From positions 1 to 7,472 of the forward strand of contig JACGMN010000062.1 in the NCBI GenBank assembly GCA_014061035.1: DNA of 7,472 nucleotides. The letters run 5' to 3'. Within the stretch, counting starts at the first letter, position 1. The number at the start of each line of letters is the position of its first letter. A program made the position numbers and the translations under genes. Under the pieces are notes generated by a model. It was not told where the DNA came from. It saw only the letters and a program-made list of their open reading frames with translations, and ran no database searches. This DNA comes from Candidatus Methanophagales archaeon (GTDB lineage Archaea; Halobacteriota; Syntropharchaeia; Alkanophagales; Methanospirareceae). This document shows, one piece after another, positions 1 to 5,800 of the stretch.

Positions 1-26
1 ATGAATACTCGATATGGAGTACATCC

Positions 27-82
27 TATATAAGATTATGCATGCGGCCGGTATAAATTTAAATATATGGATAATTTATATT
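27..82 (+). promoter_or_regulatory. Archaeal TATA-box cluster upstream of aglB
   Basis: The leader holds several A/T boxes. TTTAAATA at 58-65 matches the archaeal TATA consensus TTTAWATA exactly and lies inside a longer run at 52-67. TTTATATT at 75-82 and TATATAAG at 27-34 are weaker candidates. With the usual spacing of about 25 bases to the start site, the 58-65 box would give transcription from about position 88 and a leader of about 70 bases. No strong Shine-Dalgarno precedes the ATG at 158; only a weak purine stretch (AGAGCAG) is present. Which box is used is inferred. Confidence 0.5.
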
Positions 83-157
83 GAAATATGCGGAATGTGG
101 GGGATCACTACTTATTTTATTAATAGAACGAATGAATAGAAAAAATGCAAGAGCAGA

Positions 158-3100
158 ATGAAAAAAGGACAAAGTCAGATTAAGACGGAGAAGACGGAGA
201 AGGAAAAGAGAGTTAAGACGCCAGTACCAGCACAATTACCATTACAAATACCCATACCGCCAGTAAACTTGATGATAGCATCTTTGCTACTCGTTTTCTT
301 AGGTATCGCGTCCATCATCTCACTTTTGCTCACCCCGCCTACGGGCTTCGACCTCAAGAACGTGCCGGGATTTTTAAATATCGTTGCTATTGCGGCTTTA
401 CCGCTCGCATGCGGGATATGGCTGCAGAAGAAATGGGCGTTTTACGGTACGTTAATTCTGGTTGTACCTCTTATACTTATCTATCCTATCCTCGTTGCCT
501 TCAGTCCACATTTCGGTATCGAGTACTGCCTGATCTCTTTTCTCACTGTTATAGTTGTTGGTCCGACCGCTCTTCCTATTCTTATAAGAAACGATCGATA
601 TGGTGATGGAGACGGTTACGCGGGAGTCGTTAGAGAAGCAAAGCTGCAGAAGGTAATAGAGAAAATTCCGGTATTCAACGCTCTTTTTGTCATCTTCGGG
701 ATCGCGCTTATCATCAGAGCAGTTCTGCCTTATGCAACGGTCTTCAAAGATACCGTCAAATTTGCGTCAGATGATGCAGTATTCCACATGAGATTGGTCG
801 AGAATGCGCTGTTCGGCGAGCATTTTCCACGTGCACTATTCTTTGATGTATTTACTAACTTCCCGTACGGAACTACACTCCACTTCGCACCGCTATTCGG
901 TCAACTTATGATCCATACTACCTGGATTATTGGTCTTGGATCGCCGACAAGGGAATTAATGGAGGCTGTAGGAGCGTATACGCCAGCAATTCTCGGTGCA
1001 TTAGTCGTCTTCCCGGTTTATATCCTCGGAAAGGAGCTCTACAATAAATATGCCGGTCTGATAGCCGCGGTTCTGGTCGCAACACTTCCTGGACAGTTCC
1101 TCTCTCGTTCTATACTCGGATTCACGGACCATCATGTTGCTGAAGTATTGATAATCTCGATATTTATGGCGTTCCTCATATTAGCGCTGAAGAGAGGAAA
1201 AGCTGAGCTATCGCTATCTGGAGGTACTGGTACTGGTACTGGTACATGGGTCAAGAACAAGAACTTCGCTTTCCTCTGCTATGCCGGTCTGATCGTTTTA
1301 CTTTTCTATATAGTCTCCTGGTATTGGTGGGTATTCTACTCATTTATACTCTTCCTTCTCGCTTCGTTTATCTTTACCTTCTGGAAACGACCCGATTCTT
1401 ACGTTCTTTACCCGGTCTTAGCAGGTATGGCACTCGGATTTTACCTCCTTGCCTGGTTTGCCGGTTTGATCTTTGTCTTTATTATATTTGTTTATGGAGT
1501 CATTCAATACACCGTAAACGGACTGCGTGGAGAGCCCAACGAGTATCTCTGCATTACCCTTATACCGGTATTTCTCGTTCCGCTGTTGATGATACTTCCT
1601 TTCTTCGGCGATCCTTTTCCTTATGATATAAAGCATATAGGTGCGTTAGGCGTAGGAGTCATCACTTTTTCTATCCCTCTTCTATACCGTTATCTCACTA
1701 CGATCAGGCTAAAGGATTTTTTTGCTAAATATTCTGAGCTGAATAAACTCGTGAGATATGAGTTTCTACTGCCTGTTTTCACTGTATTTGTATTTTTTAT
1801 AATCGCTATTGCGGTCTTCCCTGAAGTATTGGGCGCTTTCCGTGTGCTCACGCCGGATGAAACGGCACTGACGGTAGGCGAGGTTCATCCAATGGATTCT
1901 GAAAGAGCCTGGGCATGGTTCGGCACTACTTTCTACATCGCTCTTATCGCAATGGTCATCCTGGCAGTAAATATCGTGAAGAGAAATAGACCGGAAGAGC
2001 TTCTGTTACTGGTTTGGAGTATATTATGCTTTGTTATCGTTGGTGGTCTCGGAACTTTCGGAATAGAAGGCATAGGACAGAACCGGTTTGCCTATTATTA
2101 TGTGATAAATGTTGCAATACTCACCGGTCTGTTTTCTGTGACGGTATTTGGGTTTCTAACAGGTATCGGCACTGGTACTGGTACTGGTACTGGCACTGGT
2201 ACTGGCACTGGTACTGGCACCGGTAGTGCAGGAAACGAAGTTAAAAGAGACTTGCGCTCGAGTGCGAATGCTCGTTCCGGTAAAAGTATGAATAAAAACA
2301 AGAGTAAGAAAGGCGGAAAATCGAGAAGAGATGAGTCAAGACCGGATTTTGATCTGCGGCTCATCTCCTTTGCTATTGCCACAATGGTCATCGCCGTCAT
2401 AGGTCTGATCCGTGTAGGGATCGAATCCCTGATTCCCTTGGGGGTCATCGCTGCGATCTTCCTCGGCTGGATGCATGCATCAAACATCAGGCGCGAGGAT
2501 ATAGAGAAACCGCTATCAAAAACGCTCGCTGTTCTGCTCATTATGGTCTTTGTATTCTATCCATTTCCGTTGAATGCATTGGCAACGCCATTCCCTTCTG
2601 TTACTAACCTGCCGCTGAACACCGTACACGCTATAGGTACCGCAGAGCGAGGTATCGGAGCAGAACCGAACTGGTATGAAGCATTATGGTGGATGCGGGA
2701 TAACACTCCGGATCCGGGCGTCAATTTTTGGGGGCTTTATGAACTTCCGCCTATAAATGAAACTACTGGTAGAAGAGAAGCGTTTGACTATCCGGCAGAA
2801 GCGTATGGCGTTATGAGCTGGTGGGACTACGGGCACATGATTACCTGGGTAGCACATCGCATTCCGAACGCAAATCCGTTTCAGCAGGGCATAGGTGGCC
2901 CTATAGAGACAGACCGGCCAGGTGCAGCAGCATTCTTCATTACAACCGACGTAAACGCCGCGAATGAGATGGCAGATACGCTCGGTGTCCGGTACGTGAT
3001 GACCGGTTTCATGATGGCAGATATATGGAACTCGTTACACGGTAAGTATGGTGCAATGACCGTATGGGCAGGCGACCCAGTCCGGTTTAACACCCTGGCA

Positions 3101-3976
3101 CATTACTACCATACGATGATAGCAGGATTGCATATGTTTGATGGTGCGGGCGCGAATGTGGATGGTGTTAGTGTCTCTCCTTTGAATCGCTATCGTTTGG
3201 TACATGAGTCCTCGACATTTATCCTCCCTATGGCTATTATCGATGTGGAGACGGGGCGTATATTGCACTGGAGTCATATCGCGGGCGATTATGCCATGAC
3301 CGCGGAGCAAGCAGAGATTCTTCACGGGCATCTATTCAGTATGGACGCGAGAGAAGAGATAGTAGCGGATTTGAATAACGAAATTATTCCAGAAATGCTA
3401 AAGGACGGATTTAATGCGGTAGGTATGCCGTTATCAGAGCGGAGCTTTGTTATGCGGGTCGGTATGGCTGGTGATCGGTGGATAATAAACGACGAGATAA
3501 GAAGAATAGTCTTTAATGTAGATAAAGATAAAGAGGCTGGAGTCCTGAATGTTCGCCGCTTTGGTGTTGAAATACCCGGACAGCCGAATATAAGAGCATG
3601 GACACCGGAATATATACGACCCACGAGTTTCGTCAAGACTTTTGAATTCGTTGAGGGTGCGCGAATAGAAGGAACCGCTCCTGATGGTTCTTTAATTGAA
3701 ATATCGACAGAAATAATGACAAATCAGGGTAGAACGTTTACTTACACTCTGGATACTACCGCAGTTGATGGATCGTTCAAGTTTATCGTGCCGTATTCAA
3801 CAGAAGGTCCTATCGAGGGCGGTACAAATTTCGCGGTCTCCGTATCGCCGTACATAATAAGAGTGGGAGAAGTAGATCCTGATGACGGTATAGTGGTGTG
3901 GGATGTGGAGAAGGAAGTGCGAGTCCCAGAAGAAGCGGTTATGGATGGTAAGACGATACGGGTGGACTTTGTTTAG
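158..3976 (+). CDS. aglB: Oligosaccharyltransferase AglB (STT3 family), with N-terminal membrane extension and repeat insertions
   Basis: This integral membrane enzyme moves a glycan from a lipid (dolichol) carrier to Asn of N-glycosylation sequons on the outer membrane face. Family signatures are present in order: a first acidic motif with D205-D206 followed by F-H-M-R; a second metal-binding motif G-F-T-D324-H-H326; the TIXE-type motif T572-V-G-E575; a conserved Q641-N-R-F-A-Y-Y; and the catalytic signature W888-W-D-Y-G892. After that, M953-x-x-I956 and K963-x-x-x-M967 resemble the archaeal MI/DK motif region. About 13 membrane helices lie between residues 170 and 810, followed by a soluble external C-terminal domain to residue 1272. 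At 1272 aa it exceeds the usual size of roughly 750-1000. The excess includes a four-helix module (36-145), a basic cytosolic N-terminus, two Gly-Thr tracts (356-363, 671-688) and a Lys/Arg-rich loop (about 691-735). The ATG at 158 opens a basic N-terminus ahead of the first helix. All catalytic motifs look intact. Confidence 0.95.
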   Translation: MKKGQSQIKTEKTEKEKRVKTPVPAQLPLQIPIPPVNLMIASLLLVFLGIASIISLLLTPPTGFDLKNVPGFLNIVAIAALPLACGIWLQKKWAFYGTLILVVPLILIYPILVAFSPHFGIEYCLISFLTVIVVGPTALPILIRNDRYGDGDGYAGVVREAKLQKVIEKIPVFNALFVIFGIALIIRAVLPYATVFKDTVKFASDDAVFHMRLVENALFGEHFPRALFFDVFTNFPYGTTLHFAPLFGQLMIHTTWIIGLGSPTRELMEAVGAYTPAILGALVVFPVYILGKELYNKYAGLIAAVLVATLPGQFLSRSILGFTDHHVAEVLIISIFMAFLILALKRGKAELSLSGGTGTGTGTWVKNKNFAFLCYAGLIVLLFYIVSWYWWVFYSFILFLLASFIFTFWKRPDSYVLYPVLAGMALGFYLLAWFAGLIFVFIIFVYGVIQYTVNGLRGEPNEYLCITLIPVFLVPLLMILPFFGDPFPYDIKHIGALGVGVITFSIPLLYRYLTTIRLKDFFAKYSELNKLVRYEFLLPVFTVFVFFIIAIAVFPEVLGAFRVLTPDETALTVGEVHPMDSERAWAWFGTTFYIALIAMVILAVNIVKRNRPEELLLLVWSILCFVIVGGLGTFGIEGIGQNRFAYYYVINVAILTGLFSVTVFGFLTGIGTGTGTGTGTGTGTGTGTGSAGNEVKRDLRSSANARSGKSMNKNKSKKGGKSRRDESRPDFDLRLISFAIATMVIAVIGLIRVGIESLIPLGVIAAIFLGWMHASNIRREDIEKPLSKTLAVLLIMVFVFYPFPLNALATPFPSVTNLPLNTVHAIGTAERGIGAEPNWYEALWWMRDNTPDPGVNFWGLYELPPINETTGRREAFDYPAEAYGVMSWWDYGHMITWVAHRIPNANPFQQGIGGPIETDRPGAAAFFITTDVNAANEMADTLGVRYVMTGFMMADIWNSLHGKYGAMTVWAGDPVRFNTLAHYYHTMIAGLHMFDGAGANVDGVSVSPLNRYRLVHESSTFILPMAIIDVETGRILHWSHIAGDYAMTAEQAEILHGHLFSMDAREEIVADLNNEIIPEMLKDGFNAVGMPLSERSFVMRVGMAGDRWIINDEIRRIVFNVDKDKEAGVLNVRRFGVEIPGQPNIRAWTPEYIRPTSFVKTFEFVEGARIEGTAPDGSLIEISTEIMTNQGRTFTYTLDTTAVDGSFKFIVPYSTEGPIEGGTNFAVSVSPYIIRVGEVDPDDGIVVWDVEKEVRVPEEAVMDGKTIRVDFV
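182..208 (+). repeat. Short 9-bp tandem repeat in the aglB N-terminus
   Basis: Two exact copies of AAGACGGAG are followed by a diverged third, AAGGAAAAG. They encode the charged, Lys/Glu-rich stretch around residues 9-18, before the first membrane helix. The segment is part of the presumed cytosolic tail and has no known motif. Confidence 0.55.
223..258 (+). repeat. Degenerate hexanucleotide array encoding alternating Pro residues in aglB
   Basis: Six consecutive hexamers share a core close to ATTACC or AGTACC: agtacc, agcaca, attacc, attaca, aatacc, catacc. Residues 22-35 read as a pattern with Pro (or Gln) at every second position. The hexamer resembles the reverse complement of the GGTACT unit found twice further down the same gene, so it may be a decayed inverted relative of those arrays. 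That relationship is inference. Confidence 0.4.
263..592 (+). other. Extra four-helix membrane module fused before the STT3 core of AglB
   Basis: Residues 36-145 contain four hydrophobic segments, at about 38-59, 71-89, 94-114 and 121-143. They end in a short charged loop with a Gly-Asp tract at 149-153. In ordinary STT3/AglB proteins the first helix is followed almost directly by the external loop carrying the first acidic motif. Here that arrangement (helix about 172-192, then D205-D206) starts only after residue 170, so this module is additional. The pattern G-I-W-L-x-K-K-W-A near residues 86-94 resembles small four-helix membrane proteins in general. I do not recognise a specific family. 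Confidence 0.6.
602..616 (+). repeat. Short Gly-Asp codon repeat in aglB
   Basis: Codons GGT GAT GGA GAC GGT encode G149-D-G-D-G153 in the loop joining the N-terminal four-helix module to the STT3 core. It is short, but it matches the Gly-Asp composition of the tracts in both minus-strand genes. Confidence 0.4.
1223..1246 (+). repeat. In-frame hexanucleotide repeat (GGTACT)3 GGTACA in aglB
   Basis: Three perfect GGTACT units and one GGTACA encode a Gly-Thr tract at residues 356-363. It lies in the loop after the helix that follows the second metal-binding motif, next to basic residues, so it is probably cytosolic. Identical codons across units suggest recent slippage rather than selection on the peptide. 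Confidence 0.9.
2168..2221 (+). repeat. In-frame hexanucleotide repeat (GGYACY)9 in aglB
   Basis: Nine tandem units encode (Gly-Thr)9 at residues 671-688. Within it, GGC and GGT alternate, so 2192-2221 shows a 12-bp higher-order period (GGCACTGGTACT). This points to repeat units copied in pairs. The tract directly follows a membrane helix and precedes a strongly basic loop, consistent with a cytosolic location. The unit is the same as at 1223-1246, about 0.9 kb upstream in the same gene. Confidence 0.95.
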
Positions 3977-4112
3977 GGTTCAGGGTTCAGGGTTTATGGT
4001 TCACGGTTCACAGTTCACAGTTGGTTGTCTTCTCTTCATACTGGTTTATGTTCATCATTTTCTAACCTTGAACTTTGAACCCTGAATCGTGAACCCCCGA
4101 ACCCCTGAACTT
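3976..4112. repeat. Inverted pair of heptanucleotide arrays between convergent genes; possible bidirectional terminator
   Basis: The left arm, 3976-4024, is seven 7-bp units: gggttca, gggttca, gggttta, tggttca, cggttca, cagttca, cagttgg. The right arm, about 4064-4112, carries the reverse-complement unit (tgaaccc and variants such as tgaactt and tgaatcg), with one extra C near 4097. Each arm is 49 bases around a 39-base spacer, so the RNA of either strand could fold into a long imperfect hairpin. The element starts on the last base of the aglB stop codon and ends next to the stop of the opposing gene, filling the whole gap. No strong oligo-T tract is present, so a termination or 3'-end role is inferred from position and folding only. 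Confidence 0.85.
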
Positions 4113-5783
4113 TCATTCACAAACCCTTACGACCTGCCCTATACCTTTGCTCGTTCCTTCCCGGAAGATGAACTTCTGCCCATCATAGATGTAGTATGGA
4201 TGGAACTTGAACCGCAGGGTTACGCGTCCGCTCTGCCCAGCCATCATGTAATCGCGATCTAACCGTTCAAAGACTGCTGCTTCAGCTATGGTCTCCAGGT
4301 GCACTACTGGCTCATAGCCTTTTTTTATTCTAGTCGGATGATACAAGATGAAAATTTCTGCCTCAAACACCTTTATCGCCTTATGATTTCCCTTACATAG
4401 AACCATTCCCCGTCCTACCTCCTTTGGTGAGACGCCTTTGAGTGCTATCCCAACGATATCGCCCGCACTGGCTTGATCGGTTCTATAATGATGTATTTCA
4501 ATGGACTGAACTCTCACAGATTTGAAGTCACCATCGACCATAGGACCGAGCAGCAATTGATCGCCTGCCTTGACCTCTCCTTGCTTGATGGAGCCGCTCA
4601 CCACGGTTCCGGCTCCGGCTCCGGCTATCTGATATATCTTGTCGATGTACAGTTGGAATGGCTTTTCACTCTCGAAATTCCTTTTTGGTAGCTGAAACAG
4701 TAGCTGATCTAAGAGATCCAGCCCGGCTCGTGTGACCGATGATGTCTGTATGACGGGAACGATCACGCCCTTGCTCAACTTATTTGAGATCAGATGCAGA
4801 TCAGATGTAAACTTAACGCGTAAAGGTATCTTGCCAACAATTCTTAACAGATCAAATAGTTGCTTTTCCACCACGGCGATTCGCCCCTCATCAACTCTAT
4901 CTGTCTTTGTTATAGCGACGATCGTGGGTAAATCCATGGCAAGTAGTATGCCAAGATGCTCTTTCGTCACACGAGTAACACCATCATCTGCCGCGACTAC
5001 TAAGAGACCATAGTCCAGTTTCTGACCGACTATGCCCCGTATTGCCGTGCGCAGCCAGGGTTCATGCCCGACAGTATCAACAAAAGAGACCAGTTTCTCA
5101 GCAGATTCAACGAGCGATGCCTGTTCCTTCTTGTTCAATGGGTTTTTCAGGTGAATCGTCTTGCCTGATCTGAAGCCGTATACACCATAGGACAGGTCAG
5201 CAGATAACCCCCGCTCGATCTCATGCGGTTGGACATCCAAAAAGATAGAAGTCTTGCCAGAGCCGTCGTCGTGCATGCCTGTAATCAAAGATCCGATCAG
5301 TGTGCTCTTCCCATGATCGACATGTCCAGCACTGCCAACCAGAATGTGCTCCTTCATAACAATTCGGTTTTTTATCGTGACTAAACCGACATATTCATTA
5401 CCATCACCATCACCATTACCATCATCATTGCTATCGCTCACCACATCTTCATTACAATCGACGATCTCAGCGCCAATTTCGAGAGCGATGCAATTCAAGA
5501 CAGAGATCGTCTCCTGAAACCTTTCGCGTGAGATTCCCTTGAGCGATCCTCTATCGGTTACTCCGATCAGATATACAGCCGTACCATTACCCATGATTAT
5601 CCTGTGTTTCATCTGGCAGGCTAAACTTTGCCTTCGATCATCTCTGAGATGCACCTCTTCAACCAGAAATTCCTTGAACTCGATATTCTCTCTCTCCCCA
5701 TTCTCGACTATGGCTGCTATCTTCATCGTATTTCTGTTCTTTTCTCTTTGCTTAAAGAGATTCTCCAATCTCATTGAGATCAA
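4113..5783 (-). CDS. GTPBP1-type (COG5258-like) translational GTPase
   Basis: This is a cytosolic GTPase of the EF-Tu/EF-1-alpha superfamily, closest by eye to archaeal relatives of eukaryotic GTPBP1/2. Residues 29-110 form the family's N-terminal domain (E-F-K-E, E-V-H-L and Y-L-I-G-V motifs). The GTPase domain shows G1 G153-HVDHGK-S160, a G2 region E190-R-G-L-S-A-D, G3 D236-T-V-G-H240, G4 T292-K-T-D295 and G5 T347-S-S. Beta-barrel domains II and III follow (about 375-465 and 468-556). T-K-T-D for N-K-x-D and D-T-V-G-H for D-x-P-G-H fit this subfamily better than EF-Tu or SelB. The longest frame starts at TTG (5783-5781), overlapping the protease stop, with AGGT 11 bases upstream. ATG at 5774 or 5726 is possible; 5726 gives an N-terminus closer to what I recall of relatives. 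Eukaryotic members act in ribosome rescue or RNA decay; the archaeal substrate is unknown to me. A Gly-Asp linker (about 117-129) and an Ala-Gly insertion (about 387-392) are unusual. Confidence 0.88.
   Translation of the reverse strand: MISMRLENLFKQREKNRNTMKIAAIVENGERENIEFKEFLVEEVHLRDDRRQSLACQMKHRIIMGNGTAVYLIGVTDRGSLKGISRERFQETISVLNCIALEIGAEIVDCNEDVVSDSNDDGNGDGDGNEYVGLVTIKNRIVMKEHILVGSAGHVDHGKSTLIGSLITGMHDDGSGKTSIFLDVQPHEIERGLSADLSYGVYGFRSGKTIHLKNPLNKKEQASLVESAEKLVSFVDTVGHEPWLRTAIRGIVGQKLDYGLLVVAADDGVTRVTKEHLGILLAMDLPTIVAITKTDRVDEGRIAVVEKQLFDLLRIVGKIPLRVKFTSDLHLISNKLSKGVIVPVIQTSSVTRAGLDLLDQLLFQLPKRNFESEKPFQLYIDKIYQIAGAGAGTVVSGSIKQGEVKAGDQLLLGPMVDGDFKSVRVQSIEIHHYRTDQASAGDIVGIALKGVSPKEVGRGMVLCKGNHKAIKVFEAEIFILYHPTRIKKGYEPVVHLETIAEAAVFERLDRDYMMAGQSGRVTLRFKFHPYYIYDGQKFIFREGTSKGIGQVVRVCE
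4605..4626 (-). repeat. Hexanucleotide repeat (GCCGGA-type) in GTPase domain II
   Basis: On the + strand this reads ggttcc ggctcc ggctcc ggct. On the coding strand it gives an Ala-Gly tract A387-G-A-G-A-G392, just before T393-V-V-S-G. Relatives usually read I-x-G-x-G-T-V-V here, so the tract appears to add one dipeptide, equal to one hexamer unit. Confidence 0.65.
5397..5435 (-). repeat. Gly-Asp/Asn codon repeat in the GTPase linker
   Basis: The coding strand carries GATGGT- and AATGGT-type hexamers encoding residues 117-129, rich in Asp, Asn and Gly. They lie between the N-terminal domain and the GTPase domain. The tract is acidic and probably a flexible linker, and it touches no nucleotide-binding motif. 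Confidence 0.75.
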
Positions 5784-5800
5784 AGCACAAAAGGACCTGC
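5772..5800 (-). promoter_or_regulatory. Overlapping stop/start junction between protease and GTPase genes
   Basis: On the minus strand the protease TGA (5782-5780) sits inside TTGA, whose TTG (5783-5781) is the earliest possible GTPase start. A GCAGGTCC stretch (+ strand 5793-5800) contains AGGT, 11 bases before the TTG, a workable archaeal Shine-Dalgarno spacing. In-frame ATG at 5774-5772 lies 20 bases from it and fits less well. The layout suggests one transcript and probably coupled translation. Confidence 0.55.

Noticed and set aside
1..33. Short open frame beginning ATG at position 1 and ending TAA at 31-33
   Set aside because: Only ten codons and cut by the window edge. It could be the tail of an upstream gene but nothing supports that.
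1246..1626. 126-residue + strand open frame inside aglB
   Set aside because: It overlaps aglB helices in a different frame and shows no domain; a shadow of the real gene.
2098..2541. 147-residue minus-strand open frame with a Pro-Val repeat
   Set aside because: It is the antisense reading of the GGYACY array inside the well-supported aglB gene and has no recognisable domain.
3903..4085. 60-residue + strand open frame over the aglB end and the heptad arrays
   Set aside because: Its second half is translation of the repeat units themselves, a common source of false small genes, and its first half lies in another frame of aglB.
3976..4112. Possible CRISPR array
   Set aside because: Units are 7 bases with no unique spacers between them, and the two arms face each other. 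This is tandem inverted repeat DNA, not repeat-spacer structure.
4113..5783. Assignment as SelB or EF-Tu
   Set aside because: The D-T-V-G-H and T-K-T-D motifs, the N-terminal domain and the lack of a C-terminal winged-helix extension fit the GTPBP1-type family better.
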